Shown here piece by piece: positions 9,059-20,400 of a stretch of 64,000 bases of DNA. Each line of letters opens with the position of its first letter. The first letter of the stretch is position 1. Location of the stretch: positions 1,432,001-1,496,000 of the forward strand of contig NZ_CP115165.1 in NCBI RefSeq assembly GCF_028622095.1, read 5' to 3'. Source of the stretch: Deinococcus aquaticus (GTDB lineage Bacteria > Deinococcota > Deinococci > Deinococcales > Deinococcaceae). The position numbers and the translations under genes were made by a program. The notes below the pieces were generated by a model, which was not told where the DNA came from, did not search any database, and saw only the letters and a list, made by a program, of their open reading frames with translations.

Positions 9059-10162
9059 ATGTATGAAGTGAATGCTCCACCCGCAGGGGTGGCGGCGGCA
9101 CTGCCGGTAGACGAGCGGTTCATGACGCTCGCGCTTGAGCAGGCTGCCAGAGGACTGGGCCGCACGGCGCCGAATCCCCCCGTGGGCTGCGTGATCGTGC
9201 AAGGCGATGAACTGGTGGGTCGAGGCTTCCACCCGAGGGCCGGTGAGCCGCACGCGGAGGTGTTCGCCCTGCGGGACGCGGGCGAGCAGGCGCGCGGTGG
9301 GACGGCGTACGTGACGCTGGAACCGTGCAGTCATCACGGCCGGACGCCGCCCTGCGCGGACGCGCTGATCGCAGCGGGCGTGCGGCGGGTGGTCGTGGCG
9401 GCGCTGGACCCGAACCCGCTGGTGGCGGGGCGGGGCGTGCAGAAGCTCCGCGAGGCAGGGATCGAGATCACGGTGGGCGTGCTGGAGGCGCAGGCCAAGC
9501 GGCAGCAGGCGGGGTTCCGCAGTCTGATCGTGCGGGGCCGCCCGTGGGTGGTGGCGAAGTACGCCATGACTCTCGACGGCAAGGTGGCCGCGCCCGGCGA
9601 GGGCAACGGCGCGGTGAGCGGCCCCGAGGCCCGCGAGCGCACCATGCGCTGGCGTGACGAACTGGACGCCGTCGCGGTCGGCAGCGGCACGATTGACTTG
9701 GACGACCCGGCCCTGACGACACGCGGCGTGACGGGCGGGCGTGATCCGCGCCCGGTTGTCTTTGACCGCCGCGCGGCGAGCGACTCTCAGGCCCGCGCGT
9801 GGCGCGACGACGCGGTGCTCGTGACCGCCCCGGACGCCGACGTTGCCGCGCACGAGGCCGCCGGGATCAAGGTGCAGCGGGCCGCCTCCCTGCCGGACGC
9901 CCTGAGCGGACTGGCTGGCCTGGGGGTCAGCAGCGTGCTGCTGGAGGGTGGCCCTACCCTTCTGAGCGCCTTCTTCGCGCAGGGACTGGTGGACGAGGTG
10001 CGGGTCTTCATCGCGCCGAAACTCCTCGGCGCGGGCCTGAGCCCCCTGACCGGCCCCGAGCGGCCCATGCACGAGGCGCAGGCATTGCGGGACATAACGG
10101 TCGAGACACTCGGCCCGGATGTCCTGATCACCGGCCTGCTGCACGACATCCCGCGCGTCTAG
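9059..10162 (+). CDS. ribD: Riboflavin biosynthesis bifunctional deaminase/reductase
   Basis: Catalyses deamination then reduction of the pyrimidine intermediate after GTP cyclohydrolase II. The N-terminal deaminase has HAEVFAL (zinc His and Glu) and PCSHHGRTPPC (zinc Cys). The C-terminal reductase domain starts near residue 150 (RPWVVAKYAMTLDGK, DAVAVGSGTIDLDDP, LLEGGPTLLSAF). 367 residues, usual length. First gene of the rib operon behind the FMN riboswitch. The start is set by the ATG at 9059, the first codon after the riboswitch hairpin. Confidence 0.95.
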   Translation: MYEVNAPPAGVAAALPVDERFMTLALEQAARGLGRTAPNPPVGCVIVQGDELVGRGFHPRAGEPHAEVFALRDAGEQARGGTAYVTLEPCSHHGRTPPCADALIAAGVRRVVVAALDPNPLVAGRGVQKLREAGIEITVGVLEAQAKRQQAGFRSLIVRGRPWVVAKYAMTLDGKVAAPGEGNGAVSGPEARERTMRWRDELDAVAVGSGTIDLDDPALTTRGVTGGRDPRPVVFDRRAASDSQARAWRDDAVLVTAPDADVAAHEAAGIKVQRAASLPDALSGLAGLGVSSVLLEGGPTLLSAFFAQGLVDEVRVFIAPKLLGAGLSPLTGPERPMHEAQALRDITVETLGPDVLITGLLHDIPRV

Positions 10163-10164
10163 TC

Positions 10165-10200
10165 TTTCTCCCTTCTCCCTGGGGGTGAGGGGTTCCTCGC
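10165..10200. repeat. REP-like half palindrome between ribD and ribE
   Basis: CTCCCTGGGGGTGAGGGGTT matches the right half of the palindromes at 38575-38612. It lies within the operon, between genes. Confidence 0.4.
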
Positions 10201-10218
10201 TCCACCCGAGGTCAAAGC

Positions 10219-10884
10219 ATGTTTACTGGAATCATCGAACAGGTGGGCGTCATCGCCCGCACCACTGACAACGAAGGCAACCTGACCGTCACCATCCAGC
10301 CCGCCCGCATGTGGGCCGACGTGGAACTCGGCGAGAGCATCGCCGTGAACGGCACCTGCCTGACCGTGACCACCTGGGATGCGGCGGGCTTCACCGTGGA
10401 CCTCAGTCGCGAGACCATCGCCAAGACTGCGCCGCACTGGCGGGAGGGCACGAAAGTCAATCTGGAACGTGCCATGACCGCCCAGGCGCGTTTCGGCGGG
10501 CACGTGGTGAGCGGGCATGTGGACGGGGTGGGCGAGATCCTGCGCGTGGACGCCCAGCCCGGCGCGTACACCATGAACGTGCGCGCCGCGCCGCACCTCG
10601 CGCGCTACCTCGTGCCGAAGGGCAGCGTCACGGTGGACGGCGTGAGCCTGACCGTCGTGGACGCGGGCGGCCCCGCCGGTAGCCGCGCCGACCTGCGCCC
10701 CGACGAGTTCACGCTGTGGCTCGTGCCGCATACCCTGGAGGTCACCACCCTGCACACCTGGGCAGCCGGCACGAAAGTGAACCTGGAGGCGGACCAGATG
10801 GCCAAGTACGTCGAGCGCCTGATCCTGATGCGCGACTGGACGCCCGAACAGCCCGGACAGCCGGAGCAGGGGGTAGGCGCATGA
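10219..10884 (+). CDS. ribE: Riboflavin synthase, alpha subunit
   Basis: Dismutates two molecules of 6,7-dimethyl-8-ribityllumazine to riboflavin. The start [10 protein letters not shown] is the family signature. The two lumazine-binding repeats each carry the [13 protein letters not shown] / [13 protein letters not shown] type segment, and the [11 protein letters not shown] motif is intact. 221 residues. GAGGTC lies a few bases before the ATG. The stop overlaps the ribBA start (ATGA). Named ribC in some species and ribE in others. Confidence 0.95.
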   Translation: MFTGIIEQVGVIARTTDNEGNLTVTIQPARMWADVELGESIAVNGTCLTVTTWDAAGFTVDLSRETIAKTAPHWREGTKVNLERAMTAQARFGGHVVSGHVDGVGEILRVDAQPGAYTMNVRAAPHLARYLVPKGSVTVDGVSLTVVDAGGPAGSRADLRPDEFTLWLVPHTLEVTTLHTWAAGTKVNLEADQMAKYVERLILMRDWTPEQPGQPEQGVGA

Positions 10885-12086
10885 GCCTAGCCTCCATTCC
10901 TGACCTGCTGGCGGAACTGCGCGCGGGGCGGCCCGTGATTCTGGTGGACGACGAGAACCGCGAGAACGAGGGTGATCTGCTGATGCCCGCCGCCACGGCG
11001 ACGCCCGAGTGGGTGAACTTCATGGCGCGCGAGGGGCGCGGCCTGATCTGCGTGACGCTCACGCCCGACCGCGCCCGCGTCTTGGACCTGACACCCATGG
11101 TAGGCAGCAGTACCGACCCGAACGGCACGGCGTTCACCGTCAGCGTGGATCACGTGAGCAACAGCACCGGCATCAGTGCCTTCGACCGCGCCGCCACCAT
11201 CGCCGCCCTGATGGACGACGCGGCGAAGTCCATGGATTTCCGCCGTCCGGGACACATCTTTCCGCTCGTGGCGCGGCCCGGCGGGGTGCTGCGCCGCGCC
11301 GGGCACACCGAGGCCGGGTGCGATCTGGCGCGGCTGGCGGGCTTCGCGCCGGTCGGTGTGATCTGCGAGATCATGGGCGATGACGGCGAGATGAGCCGCC
11401 TGCCGGACCTTCTCGCCTTCGGCGAGCGGCACGGGCTGAAGGTCGGCAGCATCGAGGCGCTGATTGCCTACCGCATGGAACACGACCCGTTCATGCAGCT
11501 CGTCGCGGAAGCGAAGCTGCCCACCGAGCACGGCGAGTTCCGCATTGTCGGCTTCGAGGACTCCCTGACCGGCGCCGAGCACGTCGCACTCGTCATGGGC
11601 GACATCACGCCAGAGCCGATGCTGGTGCGCGTACACAGCGAATGCCTGACCGGCGACGGCTTCCACAGCCTGCGCTGCGACTGCGGCCCGCAGCGCGACG
11701 CGGCCATGCAGGCCATCGCCGCCGAGGGACGCGGCGTCCTCGTGTACCTGCGGCAGGAGGGGCGCGGCATCGGCCTGCTCAACAAGATCCGCGCGTACCA
11801 CCTGCAAGACGGCGGCGCCGACACCGTCGAAGCGAACCTGCAACTCGGCTTTCCCGCCGACGCCCGCGACTTCGGCATCGGCGCCCAGATGCTTCACCTG
11901 CTCGGCGCCCGGCAACTGCGCGTCCTGACGAACAACCCCCGCAAACTGCACTCCCTGGGCGGCTTCGGCCTGGAAGTCGTCGAACGCGTGCCCCTCCACG
12001 TCGGGCACAACGAACACAACACCGCGTACCTCAGCACCAAAGCCGCCAAACTCGGCCACATCGGCACGGACGGCAGCGGGGACTGA
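10881..12086 (+). CDS. ribBA: 3,4-dihydroxy-2-butanone 4-phosphate synthase / GTP cyclohydrolase II
   Basis: Makes both precursors of riboflavin. The N-terminal DHBP synthase domain has [26 protein letters not shown] and [10 protein letters not shown]. The C-terminal GTP cyclohydrolase II (from about residue 205) has [21 protein letters not shown] with its zinc cysteines, [13 protein letters not shown], and TNNPRK. 401 residues, overlapping ribE by ATGA. Third gene of the FMN-riboswitch operon. Confidence 0.95.
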   Translation: MSLASIPDLLAELRAGRPVILVDDENRENEGDLLMPAATATPEWVNFMAREGRGLICVTLTPDRARVLDLTPMVGSSTDPNGTAFTVSVDHVSNSTGISAFDRAATIAALMDDAAKSMDFRRPGHIFPLVARPGGVLRRAGHTEAGCDLARLAGFAPVGVICEIMGDDGEMSRLPDLLAFGERHGLKVGSIEALIAYRMEHDPFMQLVAEAKLPTEHGEFRIVGFEDSLTGAEHVALVMGDITPEPMLVRVHSECLTGDGFHSLRCDCGPQRDAAMQAIAAEGRGVLVYLRQEGRGIGLLNKIRAYHLQDGGADTVEANLQLGFPADARDFGIGAQMLHLLGARQLRVLTNNPRKLHSLGGFGLEVVERVPLHVGHNEHNTAYLSTKAAKLGHIGTDGSGD

Positions 12087-12096
12087 GCGGCGGAGA

Positions 12097-12196
12097 ACCC
12101 CTCAGTCCGCTTCGCGGCCAGCTCCCCTCAAGGGGAGCCAACAACAGATCCTTGCCTCCCCTTGAGGGGAGGTGCCCGAAGGGCGGAGGGGTTTTT
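12097..12196. repeat. REP-like compound palindrome with terminator-like end
   Basis: ACCCCTCAGTCCGC ... GCGGAGGGGTTTTT form the outer arms. Within are two inner palindromes, CTCCCCTCAAGGGGAG and CTCCCCTTGAGGGGAG. A relative lies at 32958-33000. Located between ribBA and ribH; it may attenuate or stabilise the operon transcript. Confidence 0.7.
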
Positions 12197-12274
12197 CCGC
12201 AGCGTTATCGCCTCTCCCCATCTGCCAAGTCCATATAGCCCACTGCTTACATCCCCATTCACAGGAGACCCACC

Positions 12275-12739
12275 ATGAACCGAATTGAAGCCAATCTGCT
12301 CGCCACCGACCTGAAGTTCGCTGTTGTCAGTACCCGCTGGAACCACCTGATCGTGGACCGTCTGGTGGAGGGGGCGGAGCTGGCGTTCGTGCAGCACGGT
12401 GGGAAGACCGAGAACCTGGACCAGTTTCTGGCGCCGGGCAGTTACGAGGTACCGCTGATCGCTCGCAAACTTGCTGAAAGTGGGAAGTACGACGCGGTGG
12501 TGTGCTTGGGGGCCGTCATCAAGGGCGACACGGACCACTACGATTTCGTGGCAGGCGGCGCGGCGAACGGCATCCTGAACACCAGCCTGCACACGGGCGT
12601 GCCGGTGGCGTTCGGGGTGCTGACCACTGATACGGTCGAGCAGGCTCTGAACCGCGCCGGGATCAAGGCTGGGAACAAGGGCGGCGAGGCGGTCCTGGCG
12701 ATGATCGAGACCGTGAACCTGCTGAAACAGATCGGCTAG
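12275..12739 (+). CDS. ribH: 6,7-dimethyl-8-ribityllumazine synthase
   Basis: Condenses the pyrimidine and the butanone phosphate to lumazine, the RibE substrate; forms icosahedral or pentameric shells. Motifs are intact: VSTRWNHLIVDRLVEGA, APGSYEVPLIARKLAESG, CLGAVIKGDTDHYDFVAG, and PVAFGVLTTDTVEQALNRAG with GNKGGEA. 154 residues. AGGAG lies 9 bases before the ATG, in the same AGGAGACCCACCATG context as the sugar-binding protein at 21571. Confidence 0.95.
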   Translation: MNRIEANLLATDLKFAVVSTRWNHLIVDRLVEGAELAFVQHGGKTENLDQFLAPGSYEVPLIARKLAESGKYDAVVCLGAVIKGDTDHYDFVAGGAANGILNTSLHTGVPVAFGVLTTDTVEQALNRAGIKAGNKGGEAVLAMIETVNLLKQIG

Positions 12740-12750
12740 GCGGGGTGCGG

Positions 12751-12770
12751 GGGAGGCGTTCCCACCTCCC
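12751..12770 (+). terminator. Hairpin after ribH
   Basis: GGGAGG, loop CGTTCCCA, CCTCCC, then TTCG. Short and with few T, so a weak terminator candidate for the rib operon. Confidence 0.4.
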
Positions 12771-12790
12771 TTCGCCAATCCCGCTTTGAC

Positions 12791-12806
12791 TCACACCCGG
12801 CTGTGA
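12791..12806. promoter_or_regulatory. Short palindrome upstream of DUF512 gene
   Basis: TCACA-CCCGGC-TGTGA, five-base arms, follows a TTGACT-like hexamer (12785-12790). TATGCT (12818-12823) could serve as a -10 box but the spacing is too long for a single promoter. Possible regulator site. Confidence 0.25.
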
Positions 12807-12874
12807 ACGGGGTTGTTATGCTGTTGTGCTTGATGCGGGGCCGCCACTGGAGTCCCGAAAAGGGGTGATGTGTT

Positions 12875-14395
<1,521 letters not shown>

Positions 14396-14420
14396 GCGGA
14401 AAGGTACAGGGCAGGGAACG

Positions 14421-14472
14421 GGGGCGGCAGCCTCAGCGGGCGTACATCTGGCCCGGCTGAGGCTGCCGCCCC
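14421..14472. terminator. Very stable hairpin, 17-bp perfect stem
   Basis: GGGGCGGCAGCCTCAGC (14421-14437) pairs perfectly with 14456-14472. The 18-base loop can form a further GGGC/GCCC stem. It lies 26 bases after the DUF512-protein stop. It lacks a T run, as is common for terminators in very GC-rich genomes. Confidence 0.65.
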
Positions 14473-14503
14473 TGTCGTGGTCGCGTGTAGAACACCGCAC
14501 ACG

Positions 14504-14527
14504 CACCCGGTCGCGCACCGGGTGTTT
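14504..14527 (+). terminator. Hairpin CACCCGGT/ACCGGGTG with T3
   Basis: Eight-base perfect arms with a five-base loop, followed by TTTCCC. A second hairpin in tandem with the previous one. From 14528 to 14800 (about 270 bases) no gene, tRNA or clear motif was seen, apart from GGAGG before the DoxX start. Confidence 0.5.
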
Positions 14528-14800
14528 CCCGTCGTTTCAGCGCAGAACGGATCGTCGGACTGAACAGACAGGAGTCCTAACAGCCGGGCCGCGTGTGGAC
14601 ACCCGGATGGTTGGCGGCCCCTTCATGTGGCGGCCAGACTGACCGGCCCGTCATCCGATCGGGACTGCGGCGCATATGACTGTTCAGGACCCGGCAAGTG
14701 TTCGGGGCAGGCCGGGTGGCTGCGGTGAATCCTTCACGCGGCCAGCCTGGATTTCACCGTCACCGCTTCACGTTCCAGGCCACGCGCCGGAGGTTCCACC

Positions 14801-15394
14801 ATGCGAAAAACTCCTTTCATCGAATCGCGCCTCGCGACCACCCTGACCGTTCCGCCCCGCCGGGACGCCGCGCCGCTGGCGCAGAAGGTCGATGCCCTTG
14901 AACTGCGGCTGGTGGGCTGGTGGGTACGGCACGGTGTGACGCTGCTGCGGCTGGCGCTGGGGCTGATTTTCGTGTGGTTCGGCGCGCAGAAGTTCTTTCC
15001 GGGCCTCAGTTCCGCCGAGGCGCTGGCCACGCGGACCATCTCGGTCCTGACGTTCGGGCTGGTGCCGCCGCAGGTGAGCCTGCCGGTCCTGGCGACCTGG
15101 GAGTGCCTGATCGGGCTGGGCCTGCTGACAGGCCGCTTCATGCGGGTCACGCTGGTCCTGCTGTTCGCGCAGATGGCCGGGACGTTCCTACCGCTGGTGT
15201 TCTTTCCCACCGAGACGTTCAAGTTCGTGCCGCTGGTCCCGAATCTGGAAGGGCAGTACATCCTGAAGAACCTGATCTTGATCGCGGGTGGTCTGGTGGT
15301 CGGGGCGACCATGCGGGGGGCGCGGATGATGGAAAGCGCCGAGCAGGACGCAGCGCGTGACACCCTGCGGCCGGCCGCCAGTCTGCGCACCTGA
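14801..15394 (+). CDS. DoxX-like integral membrane protein
   Basis: 197 residues with four hydrophobic segments: about 46-63 (GVTLLRLALGLIFVWFGAQK), 82-100, 105-125 and 155-172. The first carries the RLALGLIFVWFGAQKF signature of the DoxX/YkgB class. A GGAGG Shine-Dalgarno lies 7 bases before the ATG. DoxX proteins sit in the cytoplasmic membrane and are linked to redox or sulfur metabolism in some bacteria; the role here is unknown. Confidence 0.75.
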   Translation: MRKTPFIESRLATTLTVPPRRDAAPLAQKVDALELRLVGWWVRHGVTLLRLALGLIFVWFGAQKFFPGLSSAEALATRTISVLTFGLVPPQVSLPVLATWECLIGLGLLTGRFMRVTLVLLFAQMAGTFLPLVFFPTETFKFVPLVPNLEGQYILKNLILIAGGLVVGATMRGARMMESAEQDAARDTLRPAASLRT

Positions 15395-15567
15395 CTTCTG
15401 GTGCGGGCGCTCTGGCCTGACGAGGGCGGGCGGCGCAAGTGGTATGGCCCGCTGGGGGGGGTTGTCTGCGATTGGTAGCAGAAAGAGGGATGTTTTAACC
15501 TGAAATACCCCACATCCCCCCTGAAATCACCTAGACAACCTTGTGTGAATTGCATTGCTATCTGATG

Positions 15568-15587
15568 AACAGAGTGTAAAACTTCAC
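15568..15587. promoter_or_regulatory. AACAGAGTG plus GTGTAAAACTTCAC palindrome upstream of mscL
   Basis: Imperfect palindrome GTGTAAA/ACTTCAC ending 2 bases before the mscL start, preceded by AACAGAG. The same AACAGAGTG followed by GTGAAAT/AATTTACAC occurs at 62645-62666 upstream of the DUF937 gene. The surrounding 15480-15590 is AT-richer than its neighbours, as expected of a promoter. Confidence 0.35.
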
Positions 15588-15589
15588 GC

Positions 15590-15967
15590 ATGATCAGCGG
15601 ATTCCGGGATTTCATCATGCGCGGCAACATCGTCGACCTCGCCATTGCCGTCGTCACCGGCGCGGCCTTCGCGGCCCTCGTCACGGCCTTCTCGAACGCC
15701 TTCATCAACCCGCTCATCAAGCTCGTCACGGGCGGCGGCGCCATCGGCGGCAAGTTCACGGTCAACGGCGTGGACTTCGATTACGGCCTGTTCATCACGG
15801 CCCTGATCACCTTCCTGCTCACCATGGCCGTCATCTACTCCGTGGTCGTCGTGCCCTACAACAAGATGCGCGAACGCATGACCAAGCCCGCCGACGCCGC
15901 ACCCGCCGGCCCCACCAACGAAGAGAAGCTCCTGATGGAAATCCGCGACGCCCTGCGCACCCGCTGA
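15590..15967 (+). CDS. mscL: Large-conductance mechanosensitive channel
   Basis: Emergency osmotic release valve of the inner membrane. The N-terminus (GFRDFIMRGNIVDLAIAVVT) is the diagnostic N-terminal helix and TM1. TM2 lies near residues 62-85 (DYGLFITALITFLLTMAVIY), followed by the cytoplasmic helix ending NEEKLLMEIRDALRTR. 125 residues, pentameric family. Its own AT-rich promoter region lies upstream. A GC hairpin follows. Confidence 0.95.
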   Translation: MISGFRDFIMRGNIVDLAIAVVTGAAFAALVTAFSNAFINPLIKLVTGGGAIGGKFTVNGVDFDYGLFITALITFLLTMAVIYSVVVVPYNKMRERMTKPADAAPAGPTNEEKLLMEIRDALRTR

Positions 15968-16000
15968 ACCCCAGCCCCCGATTGACAGCCCCCGACTGAA

Positions 16001-16030
16001 GCGCGGCCCCCACTGGTGTGAGGGCCGCGC
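16001..16030. terminator. Hairpin GCGCGGCCC/GGGCCGCGC after mscL
   Basis: Nine-base perfect arms, 12-base loop, then CCTTAT. It lies between mscL and the next start; the TATCCT just after it is the -10 box of the next gene. Confidence 0.6.
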
Positions 16031-16046
16031 CCTTATCCTGCTGGGC

Positions 16047-16499
16047 ATGACCCGATCCGCGAACTACGCCCGCGCCTTCCAGATGCACCGCGCCGCCCTG
16101 ATGGACCTCTACGAGCAACTGCCGGAGGACCAGGGCACCTTCAGCGCCTGGGAAGGCGGCATGAACTTCATGGCGCAGGCCGACCACCTGTCGGTCAGCG
16201 CCACCCGCTTCCTCAGCATGATCCAGGGGCAGGCTCCCGCCCTCGCCCCGGAACCCAGCCAGACCCTCACCGAGGCGCGCGGCCGCCTGTGGGACACCAA
16301 CGAACTGGCCCTGGCCGCCATCAGCGCCCTGACCGACGACGACCTCGCCCGGCGCGTCCCGGCCTTCGGCGGCCGCGAGATGCCCGTCACCGCCCTGCTG
16401 GACATGATCATCACCCACGAGGCGCACCACAAGGGACAGGTGTGGGTCATGGCCCGCATGGTGGGCGTCAAACCGCCCATGTTCGTCAAGATGGGCTGA
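16047..16499 (+). CDS. DinB family protein
   Basis: 150 residues, four-helix DinB/YfiT fold. The metal-ligand pattern is present: NFMAQADHLSVSATRFL (first His) and ITHEAHHKGQVWVMARMVG (last HxxxH). Deinococcus has expanded DinB families; members act as thiol (bacillithiol) transferases or metal hydrolases. TATCCT lies 7 bases before the ATG. The stop TGA is followed directly by a dispersed repeat. Two more DinB proteins are encoded in the purine operon. Confidence 0.85.
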   Translation: MTRSANYARAFQMHRAALMDLYEQLPEDQGTFSAWEGGMNFMAQADHLSVSATRFLSMIQGQAPALAPEPSQTLTEARGRLWDTNELALAAISALTDDDLARRVPAFGGREMPVTALLDMIITHEAHHKGQVWVMARMVGVKPPMFVKMG

Positions 16500-16600
16500 T
16501 ACGGCCTCCGAGTGAATGGCTTGCGAAGCCGTTCAATCCGTGCGGATGCGAGTGGGAGAGGAACGGGTTTCGATTGTCAACTCCACGCCCGGAACCCGTA
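16500..16600 (+). repeat. Small noncoding dispersed repeat, copy 2 (shortened)
   Basis: TACGGCCTCCGAGTGAATGG directly after the dinB stop, ending CCCGGAACCCGTA. Shorter than copies 1, 3 and 4 (101 bp versus 130-155), so internally deleted. Confidence 0.75.
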
Positions 16601-16651
16601 TGAGTCAGCCGGGAAGCAGCGAACAGCACGTCAGGTAGTAAATCAGAAAGA

Positions 16652-16686
16652 GCCGCTGGCGGATTCACGCTGCCAGCGGCCTTTTT
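16652..16686. terminator. Bidirectional intrinsic terminator
   Basis: GCCGCTGGC, loop, GCCAGCGGC, then CTTTTT on the plus strand, with CAGAAAGA on the other side. Separates convergent dinB and the VWA gene. Confidence 0.85.
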
Positions 16687-16702
16687 GCGTTCGTCCCGGC
16701 GT

Positions 16703-17911
<1,209 letters not shown>

Positions 17912-18047
17912 GAAGACCTCCGTTCACTCCCAGCATGGCGCGTTTCCGGGCGGCACTTTGTAAGGGTCTGGGCCTTTCACGCGCGTGAACGTCGCCGTAC
18001 CGGCCCGCTATTCCAACCGCTGGGCCGGGTGCGTCACAATGGAGGGT

Positions 18048-20078
18048 ATGACTGATGCTCCTGCCTCCCTGCGTCCTGACGCCCGCCTCGTGCGCCTGCA
18101 CGCCGAACGCGGCGACCCGCAGGCCCGGCTGGCCGGTGCCCTGGCCGCGCTGGAAGGCGCCGACTGGGGCCTGCTGCTGCGTGATCACGCTGCCCTGGCC
18201 CGCCAGCTGGCCGCGCAGCTGGGCAGCGGCACGCTGCGCGTGGACCCCCGCGTCCGCTTTAACCGGGACGCCCTGGCCGACGCCGGACTGGCCGCCGCGA
18301 CCCTGGACGCCGACTGGCGCGGCGCGCGCGCCGTGTGGCTGATGGAACCCAGCGCGGACGACCTGGACCGCGCCCGCCGCGCTGGGGTGCCCGTGATGGC
18401 CGACGCGACCCTCGCCCCGGGCGGCGACTGGTTGCGGCGCGGCGCGGCGCTGGTCGTGTACCGCGACAGCGTGACCCTGACCGGCCACGGCGACGCCCCG
18501 CTGACGGCGCTGTTTGGCCCTGCCAGTTGCCCCGACGTGGTGGGCGCGCCGCCCAGTGACCTGAGCGTGTCGCTGGCCCTGCGGGACGCCGCGACCCTGC
18601 CGCTGCGACTGGCCCGCGCGGCCCGCACGACCGCGCAACTGGCTGAGCGGCTGGGCGGCGCGGCGCAACCGGCCGGGCCGACCGCGCTGCTGCTGGCCCC
18701 GGACGCCGTGGCCGACACGACCGCCCCCTCGGGCGGGGTACTGGCCGCTGCGCGCAGCGTCAGCGGGGGCGTGCTGGTCACGCCGGGCCTGGAGGACCTG
18801 AGCGTGACCCTGGCCCTGCTGCAGGGCGAGGCGGCGCAGCAAGGCGCCAGCCATAGTTCTAGCCAGCAAGGTGCCAGCCAGCAGGGTGCCGGCGCCGCGC
18901 CCACAGGCCAGGGGCAGGTCAGCCAGGAGAGCGCCGCGCCGCGTGACCCGGAGGCCGCTCAGGGCGACGCGGGGCGCGGCGGCCGGGGCGAGGAGCGCCG
19001 TGAGTTCCGGTCCGGCCGTCGCGACCGCCCGGACCGTGGAGGTGACCGCTTCTCACGCGGGCGCCGCGACGAGTTCCGCCGTGAGGGCCGCCCGGACGAG
19101 CGTTCCGAGGGCCGCGCTGCCGACGGCCGGAGTGACAGCGCCGCCCGTGACAGCGCCACCCAGGACACCGCCCCCAGGGACGGTGCGGCGCGTGATCTGC
19201 CGCAGTCGGACGCACCGCTGCGCGAGGATGCCCGCCCGCAGGGTCGTCCTGCCGACCGGCCGGGCGAGCGGGGCCGTGACCGGTCAGGTGCGGCGCAGCC
19301 TGAGCGCGTGACCTTCGAGGCTCCTGCCCACGCCGGTCCTGCACAGGTCAACCCCACACAGTTCAACTCCATCCAGGACAACCCTGTGCAGGACAACCCC
19401 GTGCAGGCCGTCCTGGATCGCCCCGCCGCTCCCGTGACGCCCGCCGCTGTGGCCCCTGCGCTGGACTCCGCGCCGGAGGAAACCTGGGAGCCGGAGATCG
19501 TGTTCAGCGATTCGCCGTCCAGCACGCCGGAGATCGCCCCGGCGCCGCTGCCCGCGCCGATCAGTACCGGCAGCGCAGACGCGCCCGTGGAGGCGGAACG
19601 GCCCGACGTTCAGACCGCCGGGATGTCCGGGTCAGAGGCGACTGGCCTGGAAGCGCCACGGACGGAAGGTCGTGGTGGTCGTGGCCGCAGCGAGGGCCGC
19701 AATGAGGGCCGGGGTGCCGGACGCGGTGAGGGCCGCCCTGACCGGGGTGCCGGGCGCCCCGTGCGGGATCGTCAGCCGCTGCCCGTGGCGGACGTGACGC
19801 CCGTGCTGCTCACGCCGGACCTGCCGGGCGGCAGGGAGGACCCGGCGGCGGACCTCAGTGACGAGCAGGCGGAGGTGTACGCCCGCCTGCGCGACTGGCG
19901 CAACGCCGAGGCCAAGCGGCAGGAGATCAGCCGGTTCATCGTGGCGAGCAACGCGACCCTGGCCGAGATCGCGCGTCGCGTGCCGTACACCGAGGCTGAT
20001 CTGCACGAGGTGCGCGGCATGGGCCCCGAGCGTCTGCGCAAGTACGGCGAGAAGATTCTGGAAATCGTGCGCGGCTGA
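18048..20078 (+). CDS. Degenerate Cys/Met PLP-enzyme-like domain fused to HRDC domain
   Basis: 677 residues. Residues 1-270 resemble the cystathionine gamma-synthase/lyase fold: [20 protein letters not shown] and [18 protein letters not shown] align with the phosphate-binding and Asp segments. In [14 protein letters not shown] (136-149) the position of the PLP lysine is Val142, so it cannot be a normal PLP enzyme. A 330-residue low-complexity Arg/Gly/Asp-rich linker follows. The C-terminus from about 605 ([17 protein letters not shown], then [17 protein letters not shown]) is an HRDC domain, a nucleic-acid binding module of RecQ and RNase D. CACAAT lies 7 bases before the ATG; an in-frame ATG at 18039 is an alternative. 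Confidence 0.8.
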   Translation: MTDAPASLRPDARLVRLHAERGDPQARLAGALAALEGADWGLLLRDHAALARQLAAQLGSGTLRVDPRVRFNRDALADAGLAAATLDADWRGARAVWLMEPSADDLDRARRAGVPVMADATLAPGGDWLRRGAALVVYRDSVTLTGHGDAPLTALFGPASCPDVVGAPPSDLSVSLALRDAATLPLRLARAARTTAQLAERLGGAAQPAGPTALLLAPDAVADTTAPSGGVLAAARSVSGGVLVTPGLEDLSVTLALLQGEAAQQGASHSSSQQGASQQGAGAAPTGQGQVSQESAAPRDPEAAQGDAGRGGRGEERREFRSGRRDRPDRGGDRFSRGRRDEFRREGRPDERSEGRAADGRSDSAARDSATQDTAPRDGAARDLPQSDAPLREDARPQGRPADRPGERGRDRSGAAQPERVTFEAPAHAGPAQVNPTQFNSIQDNPVQDNPVQAVLDRPAAPVTPAAVAPALDSAPEETWEPEIVFSDSPSSTPEIAPAPLPAPISTGSADAPVEAERPDVQTAGMSGSEATGLEAPRTEGRGGRGRSEGRNEGRGAGRGEGRPDRGAGRPVRDRQPLPVADVTPVLLTPDLPGGREDPAADLSDEQAEVYARLRDWRNAEAKRQEISRFIVASNATLAEIARRVPYTEADLHEVRGMGPERLRKYGEKILEIVRG

Positions 20079-20090
20079 CACGCGCACTCA

Positions 20091-20136
20091 GGGGGGCGGC
20101 GGGCAGGGGAGACGGACTCCCTGCCCGCCGCCCCCC
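20091..20136. terminator. 18-bp perfect GC hairpin
   Basis: GGGGGGCGGCGGGCAGGG (20091-20108) pairs perfectly with 20119-20136; 10-base loop. It lies 12 bases after the HRDC-protein stop and is followed by TGCCGTGTG, so it has no T run. Confidence 0.65.
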
Positions 20137-20194
20137 TGCCGTGTGACGACAGGCCGTGTGTGAACCGGGTCCAATTTGACGGCGAGTCAGGGGA

Positions 20195-20223
20195 TTGACA
20201 GGGCTGGCAGATGAGTGCACACT
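20195..20223 (+). promoter_or_regulatory. Promoter of the lacI-frc-type operon
   Basis: TTGACA at 20195-20200, 17-base spacer, weak -10 CACACT at 20218-20223. The predicted start is just upstream of the operator at 20237. The 322-base gap 20079-20400 holds this promoter, the operator and a long leader; nothing else was seen. Confidence 0.45.
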
Positions 20224-20236
20224 AACGACACCTCAA

Positions 20237-20250
20237 TGTAATCGTTTGCA
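20237..20250. promoter_or_regulatory. LacI-family operator
   Basis: TGTAATCGTTTGCA fits the LacI/GalR-family consensus TGyAAwCGwTTrCA read on the other strand, including the central CG. Lying 14 bases past the -10 box, it would block initiation or early elongation. Probably autoregulation by the LacI protein encoded downstream. Confidence 0.75.
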
Positions 20251-20400
20251 AGAGTGTTTCCTTGTCTGGGAAACAAGCACCCAGCCGTACTTTTCCACCT
20301 GTTTCCGAAATGCCTCGCCGGCCTACGGCGTTGCATGTCCCGTGCCGCCGCGCGCCGCGTGCGGACGTCCGTCTCATTCACCCGCAGGGAGGTGACCCGC

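Noticed and set aside
12791..12806. CRP-type operator
   Set aside because: The half-sites are TCACA...TGTGA, the reverse order of a CRP site, and the spacing does not fit.
14528..14800. Possible ncRNA with GGCGGCC repeats upstream of the DoxX gene
   Set aside because: No tRNA arm pattern, no CCA end and no consistent fold beyond the hairpins already listed.
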